64,000 bases of DNA from Meandrina meandrites (GCA_963693305.1 OY855913.1:5830201-5894200); one strand, 5' to 3'. Shown: positions 34,050-46,249, counted from the stretch's first letter. The notes: generated by a model not told the origin, from the sequence alone. Translations and numbers: made by a program.

Positions 34050-36150
34050 TCCACTGCGTTGACATGTGGACATGTGCTGTTTCCAGGCTTGCGCGGCCCA
34101 TAAAACACCCGTACGAGGCAAGCTTAGGGAGGGACAATCTCTGTTCAGCAGGGGCTGGAGCAGACTCTGGGACCAGCGTAATAAAACAAAGCCCTGAAAT
34201 AAAATGCCGAAATTACTCCAAAGCACCGAAGCGCATATTGCCTTTTGATGTGGCGCATATGAAAAGATCTGAAGTGCTTCGAACTGAGCTCCGCCTTGTT
34301 GTTCAAAGGGTTCAATGGTGCGGTTACTGTTAAACGTACCAAGGGCGGCGCTTTTTCATATTTTTTCTCGCTATGTGCCGCACTTTTTGTGGGTGCGGTA
34401 TTTAATCAGCCGGACCAAGGATGCCGATTTCCGCCAAAGAGCATATTAATGAGTGCGTACCGCAAAGAAAAAGACAGATGATTTAGGCATAGCCTTTGAT
34501 CAATACTGAAGACGGGCTGAATGGAATGATTAGACTTTTATGGTGATTGTTGATAGAGAAAAAGATAGGACACAAGATACTCGTTTACGAATAAAATGCA
34601 TTTCATCCTGTTAGAGCTTGTTAGGCCTCGCGCGCCCGCGCTCGTAACGTACAATCCGTGGAGGTACAAGGATTCTTCCAGCAAATTGTTCCCTGGATGC
34701 TGCACCGTTACGCATAAAAATGAGTAGCTTTGTGTTTGTCCTGTGTGTGATATTTTCCCCTCTTTTTCTGGGGGATTTATTTTAGAACTCAATAAAAGGA
34801 GTAACAAAATGGAAGGCAAGCTTGCGTTTGCCGTTTGACGTTTTGTGACGAAACAAAGGAAAGTTTCGTTTTATGGCGTGAAGATGGTGCTTTTGACTGC
34901 TTGGTGCAGTTTTTAAGCACTCGCTGGTTATCGTTACCCATGCAAGCGTTTCCGAATCATTTGGGAAAAGATAGCACAGTGAGCGCGTGAACTGAAGTGC
35001 AGATGCCAAATCACTTTACTTAACTGAAGCACTTTCAAATAGCCGTTAGAGATATGCTTACTGAGGGTCCGGAAAAACAATGACCCTCAAAAAATGATTA
35101 TCGCTGTTGAAAGAAGGTGGAACTAAAAGAAGCAAAAGTTATCAAAACATTATTTAATAACCACCGGAACGCTATATGCAATGAATCAAGACAGCACAAG
35201 AAACATAGAGGTAAGCCGTTATATTGCATTAGATTTTAAAAGAGCTTTCCCTTCTTTTAAGTGTATTTTTTCAGAGCATGCTACTACTTCAGTCTCTTTG
35301 CTAACTGCAGTTCAATTATCAGCCCTACCGAGTCAGCACTAGTAGTGGAAGCTGTGGTAGGCATCATGGGGGCCTGTTTGAAAACAAACTAACGGACATT
35401 CATAAAGAAAAAACTTTTAGGAAAAGTTTCAAGCCTAAACTTTAAGTATATTCACACACACAGGAAATGTCGGCCCCAAAGTGTCCATGTTTGATGTTTA
35501 AATGAATCAGCAACTCCGTCCTTCCGATACAACTCTTTTCACCAATTCATTTTCAACCACCCGACTTAACAGATGAAGTAAAATCTCTGCAACATTTCCC
35601 GTTTTTCGGTTCTTCCAGAATATTGCTCTCCTCACCAACTACCAGCGGGATGAAATTCGCCTTTACCCATTTATACACTTGGACCGGGTTGTTCGAAAGC
35701 CGATTAACACTAACCCAGGATTAAAAGTTGATCGAGGGTTCAATTTCTCTTTATAAAAATGTTTTATTATTTACGTTTTGTGGAGTTTAAGATTAGTTGC
35801 CGTCGAAACTGGAGGATAGAAAATATTAATAGAAAACCTCACTGAAAAGTTAAAAAAACTGAATAAATTCAGGTGAATCCTGAATTAGCTTATAAAATAA
35901 TTGTGCTTTGAACAACTCGGCACAGGAAAAGAATTTTTAAAAACCCGCGCTAATTATACAAGAAGAAAGCAAACCAATCAAATTATCGCAATTTGAGGCG
36001 TGCTCGCAAATATTTGAAAATTTTAATTGCAAATTAAACATTCAAAAATTTGTCGCGCTGCGTTCAGTTCAGCCGTTCGTTTATCGTCCATGTTCAAAAT
36101 TTGAAACGTTTTTAGAAGTCATAGCTTTGCGTCACTTATTGGAACGAAAA
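34050..36150. other. Intergenic, nothing recognised
   Basis: Lies between the SRSF-A promoter side and the plus-strand transcript candidate. Short frames only; no clear repeat structure or splice-site series seen. Confidence 0.5.
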
Positions 36151-36678
36151 ACAAAGTGTCAAGCTTCAGTTTGGGTGGATTTCCTTGCGTTCTGAGCTGG
36201 TATACGAAACAAAACTACCTTCGAGAATGGAACGAGCCGCACTTCACTTCAAGAAATCCTGCAAGCACGTGTCCAAGAAACGGACGTCCGTGTAAGGTAA
36301 GATAAGAACTGCCTTCAAAATTTTTTTTTTATTAGTGGTATTAAACTACGCTTCTTCTCTTGGAAACCGTACGTAATTAAGTTATAACACTGATCATCAA
36401 ATCTGTTGGAAAAAGTTAGCCAGCAATTTACTCTTGTCAACCTGGTATCACATTTCATTATTCCACTATTGCGCCATTTTACCATATAATAAGACACATT
36501 ATTACACTGTAGAACAGGGCCAAAATACGGATCCAAACTTAGCGGGGCTCGAAAAATACGAGTAATGAACAAAATATCCACGCGTATAAATATATGTTAA
36601 ACCATCGAATAAGGTGTATTTGTTTCTTCTTCACTGCAACCATACAATGCAGGGCAAGATTTCCGCACAGCAGGGGGA

Positions 36679-36692
36679 GGGGGGGGGGGGGG
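36679..36692 (+). repeat. (G)14 homopolymer in transposon-like DNA
   Basis: The G-run sits next to GGCGCGAGCCCGAAGGGGGG and TATTCTCCCCCAGAAAATTT, which resemble ends of decayed hAT-like elements. Lies within the first intron of the plus-strand transcript candidate. Confidence 0.7.
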
Positions 36693-37235
36693 TGCGTATG
36701 AGCGCCTCCAGCGCGAAATGTCGAGCGCCGCAGGCGCGAGCCCGAAGGGGGGAGTGTCTGGGGGTATTCTCCCCCAGAAAATTTTGAAAAAATGGGTTAT
36801 CTGAGGCCGCATTTTGTGTTACATTTTGTGCGTTTTGAAGACAGTTTGTTAGGAAACAAGCCATATAAAGGTGAAGGTAGCAAGGACAATAATTCTGGTA
36901 CATTTTTAAATTCAAAACGTAGTTTTAGAAACAGGACCTGGTAAACATAATTAACAATTTATTTAACAAACAATGACGGCAGTTCTTTTAAAGGAAGAGT
37001 GGAAAAAGATAGATGTCTTGCTGGTTTGCTGACTATGAACGGCATTAGTTAGAATGTATCGTTTAAGTTAACCTAGAATCACACAATTTGGTCAAAAATA
37101 TGCCACACGAATCTTCAAATGGTGGACCCATTAAATGTAAATAGACGAAGTACAGAAATACCATTTCCCTTTTTTGGTTTATTTATTTATTTTTATATAT
37201 ACTTTTTTCACAAGAAGCGGAATTCCAAGGCTCGT

Positions 37236-37295
37236 GGGGGGGGGGGGGGGGTGCGGACGCACCCCCCCCCCCTCCCCCCTGGCTACGGGCCTGCA
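37236..37295. repeat. (G)16 - (C)11 inverted tract
   Basis: A 16-G run (37236-37251), then GTGCGGACGCAC, then an 11-C run, making a strong hairpin. It is followed by CCCCCCTGGCTACGGGCCTG, a terminus typical of hAT-like elements. Confidence 0.7.
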
Positions 37296-37419
37296 ATAGA
37301 AATAATTTTTGTAGCAGAAAAATTACGAGTGAATTTATTTACCGACCTTTACCTGGTTACTCCAGTTTTCTCACAAGCGTTAACTAGTTTATTCTTGTTT
37401 TCGGAAGCGGAGGGTGTTT

Positions 37420-37702
37420 AGAGCAATTTTCACATGACTATCGAAAGTAATTTGCGTTTGCTTTGGTTTTGAATTACTACGCTTGGTGATTGGTTTAAAA
37501 ATCTCGCGCCAATTTCTTAACCAATCAGAAGTAAAACCAAAACCAATCGCGACTTGCTCTGCGCGTTTTCCCGCGCTTTACGCCGCCTGCATGTATTTGC
37601 TTCGAGTTTTGATTGGTTCACTGGATTGTCTGTGTCCTTTGTGATTGGCCAGAGTGATTACTTTGGTTTTGGTTTTACGACACTCATTTGAAAACTGCTC
37701 TA
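37420..37702. mobile_element. Cnidarian-type MITE, AGAGCAATTTTCA family
   Basis: Ends AGAGCAATTTTCA / TGAAAACTGCTCT. The interior has GTAATTTGCGTTTGCTTTGG, ACCAATCAGAAGTAAAACCA and TTTTCCCGCGCTTTACG. I recall this family as common in coral genomes. A second, diverged copy is at 56562-56812. Confidence 0.75.
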
Positions 37703-38059
37703 ACTTATTTGTTTGCGTTTGTCCGTGCGTTATGCTTCTTGGTAGTACATTTCTTTACCGCCCTTTGCAAAAAAAAAAAACTTAAATCTATCAAATTCTG
37801 CATTTTGCATTGTGCAGAAGGTGACCTGATGCAATAATTTTACTAGGATTCTATTTGGACTTAAAATGATATTAATGGATTTAAATAGAGGGAATTTATC
37901 GAGAATTTACAAACCATAACGACGGCAACACGAACGTCCGAAAACAAACTGTTTGATGAACTGAAGTCTTGGTACATTTCCTAGCTGTCTTTGCTAAACA
38001 ACAACCTAAAATGACCAAATTCTGCGTCTTTTGAAGAAAATGAAGCTCGACTCCGGGGG

Positions 38060-38217
38060 ATAGCCCAATTTCGATATATTAAAATTCAGCCTAAAACAAT
38101 AGACCTCAGTACGAGGCTCCGGGGAATAAACTATAGAGTCTGTGGGGTTTATTCCCCGGAGCCTCATAGTGATGTCTATTGTTTTAGGCTGAATATTAAA
38201 ATTCGAAATTGAGCTAT
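38060..38217. mobile_element. 158-bp near-palindromic foldback element
   Basis: Arms of about 70 bp pair almost completely (CAGCCTAAAACAATAGAC / GTCTATTGTTTTAGGCTG; GGCTCCGGGGAATAAAC / GTTTATTCCCCGGAGCC) around a loop of about 15 bp near 38138. Confidence 0.8.
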
Positions 38218-40248
38218 TACCTATATCGGCATACCTTTTTGTGTCGTGTTTGCTTAAACTCTCCACTGTTGATTTTGGGCACGTAATTACGGGCAGAGAT
38301 TCTTGTAGGGTTTGGCCGGGGGACGGGGGCGGGTCAATTTACAAAACCAGTCAATTTTTTTCTGTCTTTTGATTCGATTTCGGCTTTTGAATATTTAATA
38401 TGTACCGAAGTATATTTTGTTGTCTTGGCGTGGTTGATAAGTGTTGCGTCCTTGGGTGAAGTATCGTTCACTCCAGAGGTCAGTCAATCAAGGTTTCGTT
38501 TATCCCTCGAAAGTTTCATCAGAGCTCAATATATAAAAAAATCGCCCTAACCCTGTCTCGGTTTCGAGTTCCTTGCTTGCAATCCTGATATCATCTTGCA
38601 GCGAAGTCTGGAGTCCTAAAAATGTTTGCCAAAGAGCCCGGAGCCCGTGTTTTTCAGCCTTGTCCCCAGGGTTTTGGCCGGGGGAGGAGGTCTGGAGCCG
38701 TGGGACTAATGTAACCTCCGTTTGCCCTCTGGTGATAATTCAGATAATATAAAGGCCTTTTATGTGGTTCATTCGCACGTTGTTGCTTTTTGTTTCCTGT
38801 GGGCGGCTAGAATTCACTTGGGTTTGTTTCTATCTAAGCATGTCTGTATGTAATAGTGTTTTACCTTAACTTCATAGCTAACGTGAAGTTATGATCTCAT
38901 TGCAGATTGGTATTGCTGTGCCGAGGGAACATATAAAGCGAAGCGAGATGAGTTAAAGAGGGAAGACGTCTTGCTCCATTAACAACTGAAATTGGTGAGT
39001 TGACTGTTTCCTGAGCTTACAGAGCTTACAACAATAATCCTTGGGGTCTCCAAATTAAGAATGAAGGAAAAGATCGTGGGAAATTTTGAAAAGAAACTTT
39101 AAAATGTACGAACAAGAGTGTTTTTCTATGGGGCGTGGCTAGAATTCTTTTCACTTTTATAGTTAACAGGAGCCCATGTGCCAATTCTAAAACGGGAACA
39201 CTGTTTTTAATAGCCGAAAGACGACGTTTTTTCCGGTTTAATTCCTGAAAAGTTAGCGGGAAAACTTAAACGGTGGTCCATGGATTTTACGACGATCATC
39301 TCCGTCATTTTTAGAAGGGAATCACCCCCGATCCCCTGGGCAACGAATTTTGGTGTCTCAAGGCAATTTCCGAACCAGACGATTTTTGCTTAGCGGTTAT
39401 TTATTTTCAAGCCTATTCTATTTCTACATTGCCGGGGATTTGAATTTCCGTTTTTTGATGCGCAGAATACAAAACTACCGCTGAACATTTTCCTTGAATG
39501 AACTCATCGCAGCAGAATGTCCCCTGTGCGAATTAACGGGCCTCTAGTAACGGTTTTATATATTCATATTTTTAAAATCAGCAGGTACAAAACGAGTATG
39601 ATTCTTAACGAATAGTTTCTTGTCTATAACAAAAAAACATCTTAACTAGAAAAAGGGTCTGGATCGGGGTGATGGAACCTTGGTTATCAGTTGAACTTTT
39701 CTTCGATTTCTCAGCTATTAAATAAATTTGGCAGAGAGAAACGTGTCATTTCTCAGCTGGAGTTGAAATTTGGACCGCGAATTCTCAGCTATAAAGTTAA
39801 CGTTTGCCAAAACTACTGAAAACGACCATAGGCTGATATGCTACAAAATTTTATTCAATCACATAGCTTTTTAATTGTCGTTGACCATCGCTAATCGTAC
39901 TGGAACCTAATTGCTTGTTTCGTAAAAAGAATTGATGTAGAGCTCTGGCTCCAAGAGTGACCTTGAGTAACCTTCAACATATCGCGTTTGCGATGGCCGC
40001 CATGTTGGTCCATTGCAATGCAAATTTTCTGACCACGTGATGTCTTCCTAAAACAAAAGATCTTAATATTCTGATTACTGTTATTCACACCTTTCATGCA
40101 TCCACAGTACTTCGTGAAAAAAGCTATGTTGTGTACGACGCTTTTATGAAAAAAAAAAATTGCGCAGTTCCAAGTCAAAATTTAGAATAGTTACATGTGA
40201 AAATTGTCCATTATATTACTATTTGTATTGAATTGAACGAACCGATTT

Positions 40249-40266
40249 CCCCCCCCCCCCCCCCCC
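40249..40266 (+). repeat. (C)18 homopolymer
   Basis: Run of 18 cytosines within an intron of the plus-strand transcript candidate. Confidence 0.95.
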
Positions 40267-41521
40267 TCCACCCCAAAAAAAACATGATGTCTTCTCACCA
40301 ATGTTTGCCTTTTAACAGACCACGGCTTTTTGGCGGCTGTTGTCGGAATATGTGCCAAAAAAATGCGCTTCCCCCCGAAGTAGCAACAAAACATTTCAAT
40401 ATTTTTCTTGGGTAGAAAAGTCTGTTGACTGGAAACTGATTGTAAGTGCCATCCTTTTTATGATAGAATTTCTTGTTATGGTCGTGTAAAATCTGTGGGC
40501 GTGGTTCACTTCGCGCCCAATTTTCGCGTGGCCCGATTTTTCTCCGACGATATTCGAGACCAAATAGATCGAAAATAGAGATTGCGCGTCATCCAAAGCT
40601 CGCACATTTATTTGTGTATATTTTTGTTTTAAAATTTATTTAGTGTAATGCTTTTTCAAAAATGTAATAAATTGTTGACATGGATGGGCTTCCTCTATTT
40701 TTTCCTAGACTCTCTTGTTTTGGATTCTACTGGACTCATGTGGATGGTTGATTTTGGTGGAAGATCGAGGACGACAGATGCGTGCTGACATGAAGTAGAT
40801 TCTGGAACACAGAGCTCGTTCTGTTACAGCCTTCGTTAGGTAAAAGATAGCGATTTAAAATTCAAATGTATAGTTGCAAAATTAGTTAGGCCTTTCATTT
40901 TCCTAGAGTGATTGACTGACCTCAGAATTTTTTTTCGTAACAAAAATCGGTTTAGTACACTGCCAGCGGACGAGTGGCAGAAAAATTTTAAATAGAGATT
41001 GTCTGGTGAACTTTCAAATTCTCAGAACTGATACTCAAAGAATGCTTGGCAATATGGCAGGAGAATTTATACTTGGAGTTTAGGACGTTTAATGTTATTA
41101 ATGTTCTGCAATGCAGCTTAACACAAGTTTTGGAAGTCAGAATTTTGTTTGTCATTGATATTATATATCAACTGGAATTGCTTAAAATCTCGTCAGCTTT
41201 TGACGCTTATTACTTTACTAAATTACGTTAAAAAGATCAAACATCCAACTTACAATTTTCTTTTAAAGTTTACTCTTAGTCCAACAACGTGCTTATTTAA
41301 TATTTGATCTCGTTTGTAAAAATCAGGACTTGTTTAGTAGACACTTTTGTTAACGTTTTGACTAGATTTTACATTCTCATCAACGTTTGTAATTAATTAT
41401 TGTATTTTTCTGCCGTAGACTTAATGAGCCTTCTAAGTGATCGAGTGATTTTTCTATTTACAAATATTTTTTATACTTAGTAATAAATTGACGCTACAAC
41501 TTGTACATCACTTGAAATTTT

Positions 41522-41527
41522 AATAAA
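41522..41527 (+). promoter_or_regulatory. Polyadenylation signal of the plus-strand transcript candidate
   Basis: AATAAA about 100 nt into the last exon-like block, followed by further AATAAA copies up to about 41559. It supports a transcript end here. Confidence 0.4.
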
Positions 41528-41754
41528 GTTGAAATAAATAAACAGTTGTGATCAATAAACGAGTCTTCCTTTATTTACATACAAGTATGAAAAAAAATCG
41601 CGCTTTTAAAAGGGGCCTGGAAACTAGTGAAAATGTAGGCTATCTCTTTTGATGTAATTTGACTAGGGAGGGTTGCCGAGCCGGGAAAAATTTCTGCACT
41701 TTTAAACAGGGTCTAGCAATGGAAAAAAAATAAACAATGCCGTTTGATGGGTGA

Positions 41755-42005
41755 AATCCGTTCAAAAACTGCACAGATTTGTCTCGCCAAAAGACTTAGT
41801 TTATTTTTGACTCATTTCTAGACTCCGTTCAAAAGCGCAGACTTTTTTCCCGCCAAAAGACTTAGAAAATTTTTTACTCAAAACTAAAAACGCATGAAAG
41901 CACAGTCCGTTTTCCCGCCAAAAGACTTAGAATATTTTTGACTCAAAATCGAAATCCACGAGAAAGCACAGTCCGTTTTCCCACCAAATAAACATTTTTG
42001 CCCCT
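41755..42005. repeat. Tandem repeat, about 60-bp unit, four copies
   Basis: Units contain CCGCCAAAAGACTTAG, TTTTTGACTCA and TCCGTTCAAAAGCGCAGA-like DNA, between the end of the plus-strand transcript candidate and the 3' end of gene Y. Confidence 0.75.
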
Positions 42006-42080
42006 TTTAAAAGCGCGTGTCAATTTTGTGCGATGTTTTCTTCAGTTTCTACAAGAAATGTCCAACGAGCTTTCACGTTC

Positions 42081-42086
42081 TTTATT
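42081..42086 (-). promoter_or_regulatory. Polyadenylation signal of gene Y
   Basis: AATAAA on the minus strand, 39 nt after the TGA of gene Y. It supports the last-exon call. Confidence 0.6.
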
Positions 42087-43851
42087 CAAGATTCTTGACA
42101 AATGCAGCATGTAAAACATCTGAGATCAGAATTTGCGGCTACATAATGCAGTGTCATCAACTGATATGTCTTCAGTAGCGAGTAAAGCTTTCTGCACTCC
42201 TGCAAAAAGAGCAAACCAATATATTAGTTTTATAACGTAAATAACGAAACTTGATATCAGCCGAAGAATTTACTACTTACAATCGGCTAATGGAGCAAGT
42301 TGAAATTATGTTTAAACGGGGCGCACATAACTGACATGAACTGCAAACATCCAACAAACAAAGGTTTCTAAGCAAGCAAAACAGTAATAATATTAAAAAG
42401 GGCCGCGAGATTTGTCAAATCAGCCTGCATGGTGCGTTTCACCGAAAATTGTTAAATTTTACATGGATGGTAACGAAAGAATTCCAGCAACCTCAAATAT
42501 GGCGGAATGTGTCAGAATGTAGTCGTGTAGATTCGCCGAGGGATAATTTACTAAGGCTATTAAAGTTTTAAACGATTCCAAAACGTAATTTTCCAGAAGT
42601 GATTATCAAAACCCTCTTGCTCAGAAAAATTCTCAAAGCCCGAAGCGAGTACATCGAAGTGGATCTTTGTACACGATAAAACAACTGGAAAAAGACGTAA
42701 AACTTACCATAACAGATGTCCTTTGATCCGACGAGAGTGAGTGAGCAATCGCTTCCACGTGACCCTGCAGAAATAACAATAACAGTTCAGTTAAGAAAAT
42801 ATAATCCCAAACCTCATGGTTTTTTTATAAATGTTAACTGCAATTACACGGCAACTACATCTCGATTTATGGGGGTATCATAGCTAAACGCATATTTGCA
42901 GATTTCTTATTTCGCTTTTTATATAGCCTATAAATAGCCAATAAAATGATTTCTCACCATGTTTGGTGTACCGCAAGGACATAAAAATCCTCACTCCATT
43001 TCAAACAAAACAAAAGTACTACCTGTATCAAGAAATCGCCCTGGTGATTGGGTTGTTTCTGGTTAAAACCCAGGGTCCATCAACAACGCCCCCACTCCGC
43101 CCCGATTTGCGCTACGGTGGAAGTTGGAATTTGCTTGTACGGCCGAGAGTCAAGATACTTAGCAAAGGATTTACTAATGTTGTTTTCAGTTTCCCATACA
43201 CTTGTGTTTGATTTTTTTCTGTGGACTTTTCATACAGCTATAAGAACAAGCAGCTATTTAAAAAAGAAATAGTGTTTCGTTTCCAGATCGCGGAAGGATA
43301 AGAATGACAAGGAACTTCCTAATATCCTTATCTTGCCCTTTTTCGTCAGCGGCGCAGGCTAGCCCTTCCGTGCCAGCAAACACGACACACAAGAAGGCAT
43401 CGTGTCTTTTTTTGCGCTTGCAAGCGCTCTCATTGGTGGGAGTTTTCTTCTCTCTCAGAATATAGCTAGAATGTTTACTTAACAATTAAACACGGAAAGA
43501 GCTCACTTTATATTTTTCGCCACTACATCGCTTTAATCGAACTTAAAAGCATTGCAGTCGTCAGATATTTCTATTTGTCTCAACAATTTTTGTGTTGCTG
43601 ACGATTATCTTTCCGATATTTGAAGAACATGTTTTTACGAGATTGTTTGCCTTTGGTACAACGTGTTGACATTCCGGTTACGAGCGTTCTTCTGATTGGA
43701 CAGTAGCCCCCACTGTGTAAATAGTTCACATCGAATCCAAAACAAAACCGTTCGTGATCTGAGGTAACGAAACGAAAAACTTATATTGGCCTAGTATATA
43801 AAGGTCAGAGAATCATCTACCTCTATCAAAGGGGGATGATTGGTGTGCAGA

Positions 43852-43874
43852 GGGGGGGGGGGGGGGGGGGGGGG
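43852..43874 (+). repeat. (G)23 homopolymer
   Basis: Run of 23 guanines in the gene Y intron between exons 44575-44429 and 42764-42708. Confidence 0.95.
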
Positions 43875-44704
43875 TGTACATGAAATCATGATGTCCATTT
43901 GAGGGCAGGGGTATACAAAAAGTTGCTCAGTTGCCAGAGGGGGATTAGATATTTTAGTTTCATGCGAAATTGTCCAATCTCCCACTCCAACAATAAATTT
44001 GGGCCGGCCCCTAAACGCTTTATCGAATTCACAGCTTCACAAAGCCTTTAGTAGTGACCAATTCAGGATCTTCCTTTTGTTTCCTACGAAGACACTCTCA
44101 AATTCCAGCAATGACCCCAAAGCCCCTCCGAGTCTACAAGCTAATGTTTACATTAAGCCCTTATAACGATACAATTTCATCCAAAACTGTTTTATATTTT
44201 ATATCTTTATTTTCAGAGTTGTATTACTATATTATAACAAGTGATTTTCGTTTTTCGAACGGAAAGCCCCTTCCACATTAATTTAAATTCCACCATTTTT
44301 GAAACACAAAAGTTCCTTTCGATGATACCCCCCCCCCTCCTAAAAAGACGCACCAAAACACCACTTTGGGGCAAAAATAAGTACTTCAAACCTTTCAAAC
44401 AAAAATATATCTTTTGACTCGCACTTACCATCAAACTGAGCCATCAATAACTCGTATACGTAGTGCGCATCCTCCTCCACGTTGTAATGCTTATGATACA
44501 AATACTGCTTGCGCACAATGTTCCATTGCTCAAACGTGCTGCCGGCTTCCTTGCCGCAGACTTTGTCTTGATCACCTTAATGAAACAGAACCAAGAATAT
44601 TGTCATACGACTGAAATAGTAAATTATTATTTTGCAGACAGACTTTATTTTCACCAGCACATGATACGATCGCGAACTAGCGCTCACCTGTAAGTGGTGT
44701 TGTT

Positions 44705-44731
44705 CAGGGCCCGCGCAGCAAGATTTTGAGT

Positions 44732-44762
<31 letters not shown>

Positions 44763-45594
44763 CTCAAGCGTGCGCCAGATTTTTTTTTGGGGGGGGGGCG
44801 GGGGAGTGGAGGCATGCTACCCTGGGAAAATTAGGGTTTTAGTTACTCTCAGATATCAGAAGGTGCATTTAAAATTAACAAACATTGTGTTAAAGCGTAA
44901 TGTTTTTTGTTTTATTTGCGCTGGCCTTCGAGCTGACATTATTTAAATTTGCTACACAACGCTGATGAGTCCCAAAAAGGACAGAATGGCTGTCCGCGAT
45001 TGTAACCCTACTTTATCGTTCTAGTAGTGTTGGTGTCTTGCAAAGTTACTTTTTCACATAGTACTTATCGGCCTTGCTATATTATTGTAATGCTTTTACA
45101 GTATAAGCATACTTAACATTTAGAACCAGACCTATAGATTTACTATCAAATCCTGGTTGAAGCAATTTAATTTACTCCAAATCAGTGCTACTGCCATTAG
45201 CGTTTACAAACCAGAAATCTGACGATTTTTGCTATACTTCAGCTTAACGTTGTAAACGGTGATGTTTATCATTGTCAAGTTACTAAATCTCACTTGCGTC
45301 ATTGTTGGGCAAAATGTTTATTCTTCGCGCAGTGGAAACTGAATGATCATTCACCAGATGCACTCGATACATTATTAACCAAAATGGAGCTCAAAAACAC
45401 AATTTATCACCAGCTTCTGGAAAGGCGTTCAAATGAAATACTTTTAGTAATTGTTCGTTCAATAATAATATTATTTTTCCTTTATTTCTTTCTTTACTTG
45501 CTTATTTACTTAAGTTCTTCTCATTTTTTTCTTTTTACTGTACAAAAGTGGGGGGGCTAAAGCCCCCCCAGCCCCTCCCTCTGCGCGGGCCCTG
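44705..45594. mobile_element. 890-bp DNA transposon inserted in an exon of gene Y
   Basis: Terminal inverted repeats CAGGGCCCGCGCAG (44705-44718) and CTGCGCGGGCCCTG (45581-45594) are perfect over 14 bp. They are flanked by the direct 5-bp duplication TTGTT (44700-44704 and 45595-45599). The CAGGG...CCCTG ends resemble hAT-type elements, but the 5-bp duplication is shorter than the usual 8 bp, so the superfamily is left open. Subterminal DNA has a 31-G run (44732-44762) and a GGGGGGGCTAAAGCCCCCCC palindrome near the right end. No transposase frame is seen, so it is non-autonomous. Exact ends and a clean target duplication suggest a fairly young insertion. Confidence 0.85.
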
Positions 45595-45878
45595 TTGTTA
45601 CAAGAGTGATGATATGTAATCCAGTCTTCAGTTTGTCATTCTGTTTCACAAGCCTGAAATTAATAGAAAAAGTTTGAATCTATATACAATGCAATTTCGA
45701 ATTCTTAAATCCTGGAACTGATAAAACAAAGTTTAAATCTATGAACGAGAGAGCTAGCGAGTGCATTTAAATTTGCAAAGGGATCTGGCAAATTATAAGC
45801 ATTTAATAGTTTGTCGATGAATGTATTTATAAAATCTAATAAGTGTGTTTTCCCCTAATAAGTGTATTAAGTGCTTAA

Positions 45879-46244
45879 AGGGGCACTGTCACGGACATTT
45901 TTCGGCTTTTTTAGTAAAATGGCACCAAAATTACGACATAGTACTTTCAAACATGCAGGAAATGCTCCTAGAACGTAAAGGGAAGGATATCTAGCAAATT
46001 GTTTAAAGAGGAGGGTGACCGTAAATAGTTTTCATCAATTTTTCCAAACCACAAGGACAGAACTTGAAAAAGTCAGGCTGACTTTTTCAAGTTGAGGTTA
46101 AAAGCTCCCGATGATATCACAGTAATATCACTCTATATTAAGCTTCAGTAAAGTGATATAGTAATTTTAAGAATACTTGACCAATGGTGTATACATGTTT
46201 TTGGGCTGTTGCATTTTTGAAGTTATGCTCGTGAAAGTGTCCCT
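45879..46244. mobile_element. TTAA-flanked MITE, AGGGACACT family, second copy
   Basis: Left end AGGGGCACTGTCACGG, right end CGTGAAAGTGTCCCT, with TTAA at 45875-45878 and 46245-46248. Same family as 12074-12430. It also has an internal GACTTTTTCAAGTT inverted motif. It lies upstream of the split exon of gene Y. Confidence 0.75.
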
Positions 46245-46249
46245 TTAAT

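Larger units (their letters stand above)
36180..41560 (+). ncRNA. Candidate spliced long non-coding transcript
   Basis: On the plus strand I see four exon-like blocks. The first ends at 36296 (GTGTAAG|GTAAG). The others are 38906-38994 (TTGCAG|...ATTG|GTGAG), 40709-40839 (TTTCCTAG|...GTTAG|GTAAA), and one starting at 41419 (TGCCGTAG|) that runs into AATAAA at 41522-41527 with more copies behind. The blocks have stops in every frame; the longest start-codon frame in the first is 22 codons (MERAALHFKK...), ending in the TAA just before the donor. The order acceptor-donor-acceptor-donor-acceptor-polyA signal is what a transcript would show, with no conserved protein. The 5' end is a guess. It runs opposite to all the coding genes and ends about 520 bp from the tail of gene Y. 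Transcript data are needed; chance matches are possible. Confidence 0.4.
42126..45653 (-). pseudogene. Gene Y: unrecognised gene with one exon split by a transposon
   Basis: Four minus-strand exons join in one frame: 45653-45595 plus 44699-44688 (one exon interrupted by an 890-bp element), 44575-44429, 42764-42708 and 42199-42126 (TGA). The visible part encodes about 114 residues. It includes LVKQNDKLKTGLHIITLVTT, AGSTFEQWNIVRKQYLYHKH, ELLMAQFDG, and a C-terminus with three further cysteines (GSDCSL, DICYG, ALCSRKF). I recognise no domain. Phases between all exons agree, and an AATAAA follows at 42086-42081. In the present sequence, reading into the element reaches a stop within about 12 codons. 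The split exon is 71 nt, so skipping it would also shift frame. The allele is therefore probably broken unless the element is spliced out. The 5' coding exon was not found; a possible non-coding exon ends at 46581 (TTTTCAG|GTAAG). Confidence 0.6.
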
